From assembly GCA_036504595.1 (NCBI GenBank), contig DASXUX010000030.1, positions 310,001 through 374,000 on the forward strand: a DNA stretch of 64,000 nucleotides. Direction: 5' to 3'. Position 1 is the first letter of the stretch. Each line of letters begins with the position of its first letter. The notes beneath the pieces are model-generated. The model made no database searches. It was not told where the DNA came from and was given only the letters and a program-made list of their open reading frames with translations. Below are positions 28,570 to 37,557 of this stretch, piece by piece. The position numbers and the translations under genes were made by a program. This stretch comes from DASXUX01 sp036504595 (GTDB lineage: Bacteria > Planctomycetota > SZUA-567 > H5-PLA8).

Positions 28570-30357
28570 GTGTCAGACGAAGCGGACATTGGCACCCAGC
28601 GTGCAGAAGCCGTAACCGGCGTCGCACCGCGTAGCGCAGAAGAGAAGCGCAAAGACTTCTTTGCGGCTTGTGGCATCTTCCTGTTTGCGTTTGGGCTGTA
28701 TCTTCTGCCGGCGGCGTTCTCGCGGCCGATTTCTCACGCCGATGAAGCTCGCGTGGCGGTCACCGCTCGCGAGATGATCCAGACCGGTCAGTACGTTGTT
28801 CCGACCTTCGCCGGAGAACAGGACATCACTCCGCCGCTGCCGTACTGGGTGACGGCTGGCGCGGCGCAGGTGCTCACCAAGCAAGACGGTCTGACGGACC
28901 CGGTGATCAGGAATTCGGTGCTGCTGCCTTCTGCGTTGCTGGCGGCCTGCGCGATCTTTCTGGTCGTGATGTACGGCTGCGCGGTTTTCGGCCGGCCGGC
29001 GGGAGTCATTTCGGGACTGCTGCTGGCCTTCTGTCTGCTGACCACGCGCACAGCGCAGCTCGGCAATGGCGATGCGATCCTTCTGTTCACCAGCGCGCTC
29101 ATGTTCTGCAGCGCCGCATGGATCGTGACGACGGCGCGTCCGGGCTTCTTTGCAGTGCTCGGATTGGGCGTGGGCCTCGGGCTGTCTGTCCTGACGCGCG
29201 GCCTGCTGCCGGTTGTTCTGCTGGCCGCTCCGGTCCTGCTGGAAGTCCTGCTGCGCCATCGTCTGAACCTGCGCAAGATCATTGTCTTTGTCGCTGCGCT
29301 GGTTGTCGCTGCCGGGATCGCCGGCGCCTGGCTGGTGGCGTTGCAGAAGCGGGCGCCCGGCTCAGAAGCCTTCATACTGGCGGATCTGCAGAATTCGTTC
29401 AAAGCCGCGAGCGCCGGCGGCTTCGGCTACTACTCGTACGCATTGGTCCGCGGCCTTCTGCCCTGGACCGTTCTGCTGGTGCTGGGCTGGAGCTTGTATC
29501 TCACGGCAAAAACGCCCGGCGGCGGCGATCCATCCGGCGCGCTCGTGATGGCTCGGCGAAATCTCCGCTTCTTCCTTCTGTCCTTCGCAACCGGCATGGT
29601 CGTGCTGAGCGTGCTGCCGCAGCCCAGTTCCGGTCTGCTGGTGATGGTCGTTCCAGCTCTGACGCTGGCCAGCGCATACGCTCTGGCGCAGTTCCGTTTC
29701 CCCGGCGGCGTGCAGGAAGAGCGCTTTGCGTGGCTGGTTATTTTCGTCGGAGTGATCGTCGCCGCCGCTCTGGCCACCTTGCCGCAGTGGCCTGACAGCG
29801 TGGCCCAATGCGTGCCGGGCGCCTTAACGCTGAAGGCCATTTTCGCCAAGAGCAAGCTGGTGCTGAGCCTCAGCGTGGCCGCGGTCGCGCTGATTGTTCA
29901 CCTGGTCAGTGCCCGGCAGTGGGTGGACGGAAACCCCGCGGCGGCCGTCAGCGCCTTCGCGATTGCCGCGTACCTCGGCCTGGCCGGTTGGAGCTGGCAG
30001 TATGCTGTGCAGACCAAGAACGGCTGCGCGCTCTGCTCGGAAGCTCCGGCCCTGCGCGCCAAGCTCGACAAAGACGCGCGCGTTTACGGCGTGGGCTATT
30101 CTCAAGCCGTTCTCGTCTATTATCTCGAACGCTCCGCCTTCACCGCCGACGACCTGACGCGCGAGACTTCCGCCAAGCCCGGCGAAAGCGCTCCGGAGCG
30201 CGTGCTGCTCTTCCCGCGCGACAAGCTGGCCTGCGTTGAAAAAGATTATGGTCTGACGATCAGCGAAGATATCCGCAAAGGCAAAGAGCGCGTTATTGTG
30301 GTGCCTCTTCCCAAGGAACCCTTGGCCGTTCCCGAAACGCAGAAGTTGAAGCCGTAG
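28570..30357 (+). CDS. ArnT/PMT-like integral-membrane glycosyltransferase
   Basis: 595 aa from a GTG. The first transmembrane helix (FFAACGIFLFAFGLYLLPAAF) is followed by HADEARVAVTAREM, the Asp-Glu motif of the first periplasmic loop in GT-C-fold (PMT/ArnT) enzymes, and by about ten more hydrophobic helices. A hydrophilic C-terminal domain (about 490-595) follows. Such proteins move sugars from lipid carriers to lipid A or proteins outside the membrane; aminoarabinose transfer to lipid A is one possibility, given waaA nearby. Weak start context. Confidence 0.85.
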   Translation: MSDEADIGTQRAEAVTGVAPRSAEEKRKDFFAACGIFLFAFGLYLLPAAFSRPISHADEARVAVTAREMIQTGQYVVPTFAGEQDITPPLPYWVTAGAAQVLTKQDGLTDPVIRNSVLLPSALLAACAIFLVVMYGCAVFGRPAGVISGLLLAFCLLTTRTAQLGNGDAILLFTSALMFCSAAWIVTTARPGFFAVLGLGVGLGLSVLTRGLLPVVLLAAPVLLEVLLRHRLNLRKIIVFVAALVVAAGIAGAWLVALQKRAPGSEAFILADLQNSFKAASAGGFGYYSYALVRGLLPWTVLLVLGWSLYLTAKTPGGGDPSGALVMARRNLRFFLLSFATGMVVLSVLPQPSSGLLVMVVPALTLASAYALAQFRFPGGVQEERFAWLVIFVGVIVAAALATLPQWPDSVAQCVPGALTLKAIFAKSKLVLSLSVAAVALIVHLVSARQWVDGNPAAAVSAFAIAAYLGLAGWSWQYAVQTKNGCALCSEAPALRAKLDKDARVYGVGYSQAVLVYYLERSAFTADDLTRETSAKPGESAPERVLLFPRDKLACVEKDYGLTISEDIRKGKERVIVVPLPKEPLAVPETQKLKP

Positions 30358-30361
30358 AAGA

Positions 30362-30480
30362 AAAGTCTGGAGTCATTGAGTCTGGAGTCTGGAGTCTGGA
30401 GTCTGGAGTCTAACAGACTCGGACACCTCGGCGTCTTTTGCCATAGACTCCAGACTCTGGACTCCAGACTCAAGACTTTC
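30362..30480. repeat. Inverted GAGTCTG heptamer arrays between convergent genes
   Basis: GTCTGGAGTCATTGAGTCTGG and five further GAGTCTG units face ACTCCAGACTCTGGACTCCA across the core TAACAGACTCGGACACCTCG. It is the only material between two convergent genes, so as a long RNA hairpin it may end both transcripts. Confidence 0.85.
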
Positions 30481-30482
30481 CG

Positions 30483-32552
30483 TTATGCCGCCAAATCTCC
30501 GCCGTTGGGGTCTTCCTCGCCGCCGCTGGCGAGGCCCCGGCGGAAGGCTTCTTCGCGATAGTGGCCGGCGAGATGCCACAAGCCTTCGCTCTCCAGCAGG
30601 GAAACAAAGGCTTCGATGCGCGAAGCCGGCGGATTCTGTCCCAGCGCGCGGTCGAGTTGTTTGATCGCTTCGGCATCGCGCTGGTCTTTAGCCAACGTGA
30701 CGCCCACATGCCAGGCCACGCGCGGAGCGGCGGCGCCCAGTTCCAGCGCTCGGCGAAACGCGGCGTGCGCGTCGGCGGACTTGTTGCGGTTGCGGTGCAT
30801 GACGCCCAGCACGATCCACCAGAACGGTTCTTTCGGCTCCAGATCGATCAGCTCTTGAAGCAGACGCGCGGCTTCTCCGTGCTTCTGCCGCTTCATCGCG
30901 CACAGCGCCAGGTTGTAGCGCGCCGACAAGCTGCGGGGCTGTTCGCGCAACGCTTCGCGGAACGCCTGTTCTTCGCCGGCGTCATCCTCGTTGGCATGAG
31001 CGTTCAGGCCCGCGGCCACGGCGCGGTCGTGGCGCAGCATGGACTCGCGCGACTTCGGCCACCAGCGTTCGAATTTTGCGCGAGCCATCAACACGCCGAA
31101 GTTCTTTCCCGTCAGCGTCTTCAGCAGCCACGGCATGTCTGAACTAAGTTCGTTGGGATAGCGCTTCCACAGCGAGGCAATGTAATCGATGAGCTGCACG
31201 CGGACGTTTAACCGCCGCGCAACCGCGTTCAACGGCAAGCCGAGGTTCTCCAGCACTTGCGAATCCACGTACAGAAGTCCAACCGCATCGGTCAGGTCCG
31301 GGACCAGCAGCATGCGCTGCGGCTGGCGGATGAAAGGTTCGACGCCGGTCTGCTCCTTCATGGCTTTCTGCAGCTCGTTCAAGTACAGCATCTGGCCGGC
31401 GAGTTCGCGCAGCATCGGTTCCTCAGCGCGTCCAGCAATGCGGCGGGCGAGCATGTTGGCGGCCTCGCCGTCCAGCCGCAGCATGCGCGCGACCAAGGAA
31501 ACCATGCCGGCGTCGCCGCGCCAGTCCGGCTCGGTCTTTTTCCACCAGGCCTTCCAGCTTTCAGGCGTGTTGAAGCCGAAGGTTTCGCCGGTAACGCGGG
31601 CGAGGAATGCGTCGGCCTCGCTGTAATAGAAACTGCGCGGATCGTGAGCGGCTTCCACCAGTCCGTCGATCAGCTTCGCGCGTTCCTCCACCACGGTGTA
31701 GAAGATCTCGTCGCTGGCGCATTCCACGTAGCCCAGCAGGCGCTTGCGCTCGACTTCGCTGGGCTTCCAATCGTGATCAAAGGCCAATCGCTTCAGGCAG
31801 GCGATTCCATCCGCCGGATCGGCGGCCAGCAACTCTCGCCAATTCAACACGCACACGAAAAGCTCGCCTTCCGGGAACATTCGCGCGCCGACGGTCTCGA
31901 CGTGATCGCGTGCCTGCCGGTAATCACCGCGCTGCAAAGCCTGGCCTGCGGCGCGCCAGCAGCTTTTCGCTGCGGGATTCAGCTTCGCGTAGGCCGGAGA
32001 GAGGAGCGTCACCAGATGCTTGCGAACCCAGCCGTCCAGAAGCGTGTCATACGCGATTGCGCTGGATAGCCCAATGCTTGCCGCGCGAAGCATGTCCGCT
32101 CCGACCGCGTGTGCGATCAGTCCGGCGGCCACGCCGCAGAGCGGCTCGAAGAAACCCATGCTGCTGAAGCGCCCGATGGGCCAGACGCCGAAGCGCTGTT
32201 TCGCATCGCGGCCGCACAGCGAGCGCGTGGATTCGCTCTGCAGATAAACCATCATCCACAAGCAGAAGCCGAGCACGATGAGATGCGAGAGCTGGGCGGT
32301 CCAATGCTGCCCGGGCGGCAGCATCTCCACAGCCTGCCCGCACACGGCGATGCCCAGCACCACGAAGGCGCTCCAGCGGCCGACTTCGGTCAACGCGATC
32401 AGCAACAGCGCAGCCAACGGCAGCGCGATGGCGAGCGCGTTTGCGATGTTGCGATCCCAACTTGACAGTCGCTCCGCGTGAGGCAACAACGCTTGCGCCT
32501 TGAGCACGCAGAACACCGCGATCCACCAGATTTCCATCGGCCGTCGCCGCAT
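30483..32552 (-). CDS. Membrane protein with C-terminal TPR repeats
   Basis: 689 aa from the ATG at 32552 (GGGGAG five bases upstream); a further 40 codons upstream are open but less likely. Four or five hydrophobic helices in the first 170 residues (IANALAIALPLAALLLIALT, LIVLGFCLWMMVYL, GFFEPLCGVAAGLIAHAVGA) resemble a rhomboid-like fold but no GxSG catalytic motif is visible. A long soluble region ends in TPR-like repeats (SLSARYNLALCAMKRQKHGE, PFWWIVLGVMHRNRNKSADA). Role unknown, possibly a scaffold. Confidence 0.75.
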   Translation of the reverse strand: MRRRPMEIWWIAVFCVLKAQALLPHAERLSSWDRNIANALAIALPLAALLLIALTEVGRWSAFVVLGIAVCGQAVEMLPPGQHWTAQLSHLIVLGFCLWMMVYLQSESTRSLCGRDAKQRFGVWPIGRFSSMGFFEPLCGVAAGLIAHAVGADMLRAASIGLSSAIAYDTLLDGWVRKHLVTLLSPAYAKLNPAAKSCWRAAGQALQRGDYRQARDHVETVGARMFPEGELFVCVLNWRELLAADPADGIACLKRLAFDHDWKPSEVERKRLLGYVECASDEIFYTVVEERAKLIDGLVEAAHDPRSFYYSEADAFLARVTGETFGFNTPESWKAWWKKTEPDWRGDAGMVSLVARMLRLDGEAANMLARRIAGRAEEPMLRELAGQMLYLNELQKAMKEQTGVEPFIRQPQRMLLVPDLTDAVGLLYVDSQVLENLGLPLNAVARRLNVRVQLIDYIASLWKRYPNELSSDMPWLLKTLTGKNFGVLMARAKFERWWPKSRESMLRHDRAVAAGLNAHANEDDAGEEQAFREALREQPRSLSARYNLALCAMKRQKHGEAARLLQELIDLEPKEPFWWIVLGVMHRNRNKSADAHAAFRRALELGAAAPRVAWHVGVTLAKDQRDAEAIKQLDRALGQNPPASRIEAFVSLLESEGLWHLAGHYREEAFRRGLASGGEEDPNGGDLAA

Positions 32553-32643
32553 AGAAACTCCCCATGCACACGTTTTGAAAACGGTCCGAGAATAGCGCGG
32601 GGTTTTGAGCCGGGCAAGACTTTGTTGGACGAAATACGATGAA

Positions 32644-34212
32644 TTACAGAGGATTTTGTGCGAGCGCGCCAATTTGATTGCTAGCTTGGGTTATATTATA
32701 GCATTGAGCATCGAAAAATAGCTGTACTAGCTCCGGAATGATCTTTCCGCGCGCCGCTTCCTCCTCAATCAGAATCTGACGCGTGCGGTCGTGAGGGATC
32801 GCTTTTTTGTACGGCCGGTCGGACGCGGTGAGCGCGTCGTAGATGTCGGCGATGCAGAGAATCTGCCCATCCAAATGGATCTCGTCCTGCTTGAGCTTGC
32901 GCGGGTAGCCGGAGCCGTCGCGCTTTTCATGATGCGAGTACGCGATTTCAGCAACGGCCTGCAATTCCGGCGGCCACGGGATCCGGTGGAGGATGCGATA
33001 GGTCTTCTCCACGTGGCTGCGCATGTCGATCCATTCGGCGTCGGTCAGGTTGCCGCGCCGGACTGAAAGATGCGTAAACTCGTCTTCCGTCAGCCAATCT
33101 TTGCCCAGCAAAGCTTTCAAGGCATCCGCTTCAGGATCGGGGAGGAACAGCGCTGCATTGACCTTCTCAATGAGCAGCATCGCGGCATCCAGTTCGCCGC
33201 AGCGACTGGCATGCTCCGTTAGCGTGTCAGCATTCGCGGGGGTAGACGTGAGCGCGTCCGCGCGAGAACGCTCCCGAAGCGCCACCAGTCGCTGGCGCAC
33301 GACTTCGAGGCTGGCTGGAGCCAGACGCGCGGCCTTGCAGAGGATGTGCTCGCGCACGCCGATCTTGCCGACATCGTGCAGCAGCGCGGCGTAGCGCAAC
33401 TGGCGCAAGCGCTCGCGGGTGTAGCTCACGCCGGCAAGCGGCGGCAGTTTCGTTTCATGAACGGCGCGGGCCAGGTTCAGCGCGTAGAGCATCACGCGGC
33501 GCGAATGGCCGCTGGTGCACGGATCGCGCTCATCGATCGAGCGGGCGGTGGCTTCGACAAACGCTTCGAACAGCACGTCCATTTTGTGGCGCAGGATAGC
33601 ATTGTCCAGATACACGGCGGCTTGAGCGGCGACGGCCGAAAGGACGATCTCGTCTTGCGGGGTGAACGTGACGGGCTGGCCGCTGCTGTCCTTCTTGTTC
33701 AGGCACTGAATCACGCCGAGGGCTTCACCGCGCCGATTGTGCAACGGCATGCAGAGAATCGAGACCGTGTGAAATCCGGTTGCCTTGTCCACGGCCTGAT
33801 TGAAGCGTTCGTCTTTATACGCGTCCGGAACATTGAGCCCCACGCCATGCTTGACGACGTGGCCGGCAATGCCCGCATCCGCGCTGAAGCGCAGTTCCTT
33901 TACATCCAACCCTTGAGCGACCAGCGCATAGAGTTCATTTTTCTGCTGATCCATCAACAGCACGCTGGAGCGCTCGCAGTTCATGATTCGCGTGGTGTGA
34001 TCGACGATGGAACCCATCACCGCATCCAGTTCTTTCTCCGACGAGAGGAACTGAGACATTTCGAGCAAGAGCGACAGCTTGCTGGCTTCTTCCTCCAGAG
34101 CCAGAACCCGCTGCTGCAGCGTTGCACCGACGGGCAGGCTCGACAGCCGCGTGCCGCGGACAGGCTTAAAGTAGCGCGAAACGGATTCGCTGGGCTGGCC
34201 AGGGGTGGTCAT
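32644..34212 (-). CDS. GAF / HD-GYP domain phosphodiesterase
   Basis: 522 aa from the ATG at 34212. A GAF sensor domain (about 55-205) is followed by an HD-GYP domain (about 215-515) with GHSRRV (235-240), LLHDVGKIGV (HD at 279-280) and HHEKRDGSGYP. This should hydrolyse cyclic-di-GMP in response to a ligand or redox signal at the GAF domain; it lacks a receiver domain. A non-standard insertion of about 100 residues follows the HD motif. Its ATG overlaps the stop of the YkgJ-like gene (ATGA), so the two are coupled. Confidence 0.92.
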   Translation of the reverse strand: MTTPGQPSESVSRYFKPVRGTRLSSLPVGATLQQRVLALEEEASKLSLLLEMSQFLSSEKELDAVMGSIVDHTTRIMNCERSSVLLMDQQKNELYALVAQGLDVKELRFSADAGIAGHVVKHGVGLNVPDAYKDERFNQAVDKATGFHTVSILCMPLHNRRGEALGVIQCLNKKDSSGQPVTFTPQDEIVLSAVAAQAAVYLDNAILRHKMDVLFEAFVEATARSIDERDPCTSGHSRRVMLYALNLARAVHETKLPPLAGVSYTRERLRQLRYAALLHDVGKIGVREHILCKAARLAPASLEVVRQRLVALRERSRADALTSTPANADTLTEHASRCGELDAAMLLIEKVNAALFLPDPEADALKALLGKDWLTEDEFTHLSVRRGNLTDAEWIDMRSHVEKTYRILHRIPWPPELQAVAEIAYSHHEKRDGSGYPRKLKQDEIHLDGQILCIADIYDALTASDRPYKKAIPHDRTRQILIEEEAARGKIIPELVQLFFDAQCYNITQASNQIGALAQNPL

Positions 34213-34829
34213 GACGGGTCTCCCGACTGGCTGATGGTGCCACGGATGTGTTCGCGCCGGCTTCTTGGCGCGAACACATCCGTGCTTCCCGGCTGCTGTT
34301 GCACGCATGTGGCTGGCGCGGGCTTCTGGGCGCCAGACTCTTGCGTGCAACCCATGCGCTCCGCACGCACAAGGTCGCGCGAAGTGCAGCTCGAACAAGC
34401 GCGTGCCACCTCGCGCTGTCTTCGGGCATTGGTTTCCACCCACATCGGCGGCGCGTAGGGTCCGCGCTTGCGAACGATGGCTCGGACCTTGGCGGAGACG
34501 TCCAGATCGTCGGCCAGTTCGTCGAAGCCGTCCCACTCCGCAGCCCAGTCCCAGTCGTCGCGAGCGGGCCGGTAACCGGGAGGAGCTTTTGCGTCAACGT
34601 ACGGGCAACCGGCCGGGAAAGCGCTAAGTTTCATGCCTTCTTCGATCGAGAGACACAGGCCGTTGAGTTCATGGCGCCGGTAGTAGATGGTGCAGAGGTT
34701 CGTATCGGTATCCAGATGCTCGCACGGGAACGGCGTAATCAGCACCGAGCGGCCCACGATGATCTTCTTGTAACAGCATCGGCCGCAGCGGGCGCAAAGC
34801 TGTTCGTGAGCGGAATTCGTTTGAGCCAT
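34209..34829 (-). CDS. YkgJ-type cysteine-cluster protein with a repeat-derived C-terminus
   Basis: 206 aa from the ATG at 34829 (a TTG 11 codons earlier is possible). The N-terminal half carries the zinc/iron chelatin-like cluster: CARCGRCCYK, PCEHLDTDTNLC and GCPYVD. Residues 1-135 look like the whole conserved domain. From about residue 140 onward the sequence (ACSSCTSRDLVRAERMGC ... EHIRGTISQ) is a translation of a double-hairpin array at 34236-34410 up to the stop, which overlaps the start of the HD-GYP gene. Function of the family is poorly known; metal binding is likely. Confidence 0.8.
   Translation of the reverse strand: MAQTNSAHEQLCARCGRCCYKKIIVGRSVLITPFPCEHLDTDTNLCTIYYRRHELNGLCLSIEEGMKLSAFPAGCPYVDAKAPPGYRPARDDWDWAAEWDGFDELADDLDVSAKVRAIVRKRGPYAPPMWVETNARRQREVARACSSCTSRDLVRAERMGCTQESGAQKPAPATCVQQQPGSTDVFAPRSRREHIRGTISQSGDPS
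34236..34410. repeat. Double-hairpin array, three hairpins, inside a coding frame
   Basis: Hairpins with arms GCCACGGATGTGTTCGCGCC/GGCGCGAACACATCCGTGC, GCACGCATGTGGCTGGCGC/GGCGCCAGACTCTTGCGTGC and a weaker third (GCACGCACAAGGTCGCGCG ... CGCGTGCCACC). Longest copy of the family in the window. Confidence 0.88.
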
Positions 34830-35018
34830 GTGTGGGTGTCCAGTCTTGATTTCAGCCCTCAAACTTTACCATTACCCACGGCGGACGCCAGAAACTTCAT
34901 CCCGCAACGCTTTCCAGACCCGTCAACGGCACCCAACATATGTGTTCTTTCGCCGGAAGTATTCAGTTCGCTGGCGTCCGAGTTGCAGGAAAAAACGGGT
35001 ACGTATTGGGAGCGAGTT

Positions 35019-35531
35019 ATGAAAGCGCTTATTTTGACAGCCAACGAAGTTGAGGATTTGGAGTTCCTATACCCGTTTTATCGTCTGATTGAGGAGGGCT
35101 TTGAAGTCCACGTCGCGACGGGCGATGGGGAGAAACTAACCGGCAAGCATGGCTACACGCATGAGCCGGATCTGTCTTTCGCCGAGGTCGATTCTCAGCA
35201 GTACGACATGCTAATCCTGCCCGGCGGCAAAGCACCGGAGTCCGTCCGGTTGAACAAGGACGCACTGTCAGTCGTGAATCAAATGGTCAACGACGGCAAG
35301 CTGATCGCGGCCATCTGCCACGGCCCGCAGATTCTAATCTCGGCCGGCAAGGTAAAGGGCAAGCGAGCAACCTGCTGGTGGGGCGTGAGAGACGACTTGA
35401 TCGCCGCCGGTGCAAACTGGGTGGACGAAGAGGTCGTGGTCGATGGGAATCTCATCACCAGCCGTTGCCCGCAGGATCTGCCTGCCTTTTGCCGCGCGAT
35501 TCTGAAGGCGGTCGCTGTTGAGGCCAAGTAG
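35019..35531 (+). CDS. DJ-1/PfpI-family protein (type 1 glutamine amidotransferase-like)
   Basis: 170 aa from the ATG at 35019 with GGGAG six bases upstream. Shows KALILTANEVEDLEF, YDMLILPGGKAPE and the nucleophile elbow AAICHGPQILISAG with Cys and the adjacent His, as in the PfpI/YhbO branch. These proteins act as glyoxal-related deglycases or small-molecule hydrolases in stress defence; exact activity here is not determined. Followed by a weak terminator hairpin at 35570-35597. The upstream open frame (from 34248) is not coding. Confidence 0.93.
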   Translation: MKALILTANEVEDLEFLYPFYRLIEEGFEVHVATGDGEKLTGKHGYTHEPDLSFAEVDSQQYDMLILPGGKAPESVRLNKDALSVVNQMVNDGKLIAAICHGPQILISAGKVKGKRATCWWGVRDDLIAAGANWVDEEVVVDGNLITSRCPQDLPAFCRAILKAVAVEAK

Positions 35532-35569
35532 TTAAGTCTTTGTGATATTGCAGTTTGTGATAGAAAGCC

Positions 35570-35597
35570 ACCGCTCTAGCGCGGTAGTTTTCTTGTT
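35570..35597 (+). terminator. Weak intrinsic terminator after the PfpI gene
   Basis: ACCGC, loop TCTAGC, GCGGT, then AGTTTTCTTGTTT. Short stem with an interrupted T-tract, about 40 bases after the stop codon. Confidence 0.45.
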
Positions 35598-35647
35598 TGC
35601 CTAATACGCAAACTGCCTGATTTGAATGTTAAAAATGTGCTATTGTT

Positions 35648-35680
35648 TTGACTTGCCCTTAGACCGTGATAGAAATCACA
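35648..35680 (+). promoter_or_regulatory. Candidate promoter with CRP/FNR-like palindrome for the hdr operon
   Basis: TTGACT (35648-35653), 16-base spacer, TAGAAA (35670-35675). The -10 region is embedded in the palindrome GTGATAGAAATCAC (35666-35679), which matches the TGTGA-N6-TCACA layout of CRP/FNR-superfamily sites. A GTGATAGAAA copy lies upstream at 35557-35566 and TTTGTGATA words at 35539 and 35554. The region is AT-rich. Confidence 0.5.
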
Positions 35681-35771
35681 ACTTGAACTGAAGCAAATGC
35701 CCAAGCCGCCGTGGCTCTCACAACTGAGATCCAGGTTGGTGGGCGGGCCAAATGACAGCGGACGGTGAACC

Positions 35772-36308
35772 GTGAGTCACGCGAGCACCAAGCATGGATT
35801 TGAGGCCGATGTAGAGGCTCAGAGCGGGGTCAAACTCGCCTCCTGCTACCAGTGCGGGAAGTGCTCCGCCGGCTGTCCGATGGCTTTTGAAATGGACCTG
35901 CTGCCGCACCAGGTCATCCGACTTGCGCAACTTGGCAAGAAAGAAAAGGTACTGAACTGCCGCACGATCTGGCTTTGCGCGACGTGCGAAGCCTGCACCA
36001 CGCGGTGTCCGCAAGAAGTCGATACTGCGCGGTTAATGGACAGTCTGCGGCAGATGGCCTACGCCGAAGGCCGCACCGGCGCCGAATCCGACGCGGTCAA
36101 GTTCTCCGAAGAGTTTCTGGCGTGGGTCAAGCGCACCGGCCGGCAGTTCGAAAGCGGCCTGGTCGGGATGTACAAGCTGCGCACCGGCCATTTCTTCCAA
36201 GACCTGGACGCCGTCCCGAAGATGCTGCCCAAGCTGATGAAACTGCCGCACAGGATCAAGGGCCAAAAGGCTGTGGCGAAGATTTTCGAGAAGTGCAAGG
36301 CAAAATGA
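35772..36308 (+). CDS. hdrC: Heterodisulfide reductase subunit C (4Fe-4S electron carrier)
   Basis: 178 aa from a GTG. Two [4Fe-4S] motifs: CYQCGKCSAGCP (about 25-36) and CATCEACTTRCPQEVD (about 69-84), the standard HdrC pair. HdrC passes electrons between HdrA and the HdrB active site. First gene of a run hdrC-hdrB-hdrA followed by flavin-oxidoreductase genes. A candidate promoter with a CRP/FNR-like palindrome lies about 100 bases upstream. Cytoplasmic. Confidence 0.93.
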   Translation: MSHASTKHGFEADVEAQSGVKLASCYQCGKCSAGCPMAFEMDLLPHQVIRLAQLGKKEKVLNCRTIWLCATCEACTTRCPQEVDTARLMDSLRQMAYAEGRTGAESDAVKFSEEFLAWVKRTGRQFESGLVGMYKLRTGHFFQDLDAVPKMLPKLMKLPHRIKGQKAVAKIFEKCKAK

Positions 36309-36401
36309 CAGACGGGGAGACTGGGGGACGGGGAGACGGGGAGAAACCAAAAACGCCGAAGCGTTCCGCCAGATTTGAAGTCAGATGTGAGATGCACGCA
36401 G

Positions 36402-37346
36402 ATGAGCAACGAGATCGCCTTTTTCCCCGGTTGTTCCCTCGAAGGCACCGCTGTCGAATACCGCCAGTCGCTTGAGGCGATCGCTCCCAAGCTGGGCCTC
36501 TCCTTAAAGGAGGTCGAGGACTGGAACTGCTGCGGCGCGACGGCGGCGCATAACCTCAACCACAAGCTCTCACTGGCTCTGCCCGCGCGCATCCTCGCTC
36601 AGGCCGAAGCCGCCGGACACCGGCAGATTGTCGCGCCCTGCGCGGCGTGTTCGCACCGGCTGCTAAGCACGCGCCATGAACTGGCGCAAGACCCGGCGTT
36701 GAGCAAAGAGATTTCAGACGTCATTGAGATGCCCTACCGCGGCACGGTGCAGGTCAAAAACATCCTGCAGCTCTTGCAGGATGTCGGTTTCGACAAGATC
36801 GCCGCCGCGTGCACGAAGAAGATGACCGGCATCAAAATCGCCGCGTACTACGGCTGCCTGCTGGTTCGTCCGGCGAAGGTCATGCAGTTCGATGAGGTCG
36901 AAAATCCGCAGTCGATGGAAAAACTGCTCGCAGCTCTCGGCGCGAAGCCCGTCGAATGGGGCCTGAAGACCGAATGCTGCGGCGGCGGGTTCTCGATTTC
37001 GCGCACCGATGCCGTGTGCAAGCTCGTGAAGGACTTGCTCGACAACGCAGCGGCCGAAGGCGCGGTGGTGTTCGCCGTCGCGTGCCCGATGTGCCAGTCG
37101 AACCTGGACCTGCGGCAGCATAACGTCAACCAGCGCTACGGCACGAAGTACAAGATCCCAGTGCTGTACATCACGCAGTGGATCGGCCTGTGCATGGGCA
37201 TGTCCCCGCGCGAGCTTGGCTTGCATCAGAACTTTGTGGACACTGCGGAGGCGATTGCCGAAGCGTTCAAGCCGGCTCCTGCGCCCGTTAAGAAACCGGT
37301 GCCGAAGCCGGTGGAAGAAGCAGTAGGCAGCGGCAGTAAGCAGTAG
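36402..37346 (+). CDS. hdrB: Heterodisulfide reductase subunit B (CCG-domain catalytic subunit)
   Basis: 314 aa from the ATG at 36402. Two CCG domains: FFPGCSLEG ... WNCCGATAAH ... PCAACSHRL and YYGCLLVRP ... TECCGGGFSIS ... CPMCQSNLD, which bind the two noncubane [4Fe-4S] clusters that cleave disulfides in HdrB. In an organism without methanogenic cofactors the substrate would be another disulfide or persulfide (DsrC-like in sulfate reducers), but no dsrC is seen here. The C-terminus reads into a GTAGGCA heptamer array, which supplies its last residues (VGSGSKQ) and the stop codon. Confidence 0.93.
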   Translation: MSNEIAFFPGCSLEGTAVEYRQSLEAIAPKLGLSLKEVEDWNCCGATAAHNLNHKLSLALPARILAQAEAAGHRQIVAPCAACSHRLLSTRHELAQDPALSKEISDVIEMPYRGTVQVKNILQLLQDVGFDKIAAACTKKMTGIKIAAYYGCLLVRPAKVMQFDEVENPQSMEKLLAALGAKPVEWGLKTECCGGGFSISRTDAVCKLVKDLLDNAAAEGAVVFAVACPMCQSNLDLRQHNVNQRYGTKYKIPVLYITQWIGLCMGMSPRELGLHQNFVDTAEAIAEAFKPAPAPVKKPVPKPVEEAVGSGSKQ

Positions 37347-37550
37347 GCAGGAACAGACAGCGGCAGTAGGCAGCAGCAGTGGGCAGGAACAGACAGCGGC
37401 AGTAGGCAGCAGCAGTAGGCAGGAGAAACAGCACGACGAGGCGCAGTGGAACAGACAGCGGCAGTAGGCAGCAGCAGTGGGCAGGAGAAACAGCACGACA
37501 AGGAACAGTTACTGCCTACTGCCGCTGCTTACTGCCTACTCTAGTTCGGA
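37320..37550. repeat. Long GTAGGCA/GCGGCAGT array between hdrB and hdrA
   Basis: About 230 bases of GCAGTAGGCAGCGGCAGT-type heptamers arranged in larger units of roughly 40 bases (GGAACAGACAGCGGCAGTAG recurs three times), ended by inverted copies TACTGCCTACTGCCGCTGCT. Same class at 41923-42003 and 44908-44945. Confidence 0.88.
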
Positions 37551-37557
37551 GTGAGTA

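Noticed and set aside
37320..37550. Possible CRISPR array
   Set aside because: The ~40-base units are imperfect and continuous, built from heptamers, with no unique spacers and no cas genes nearby.
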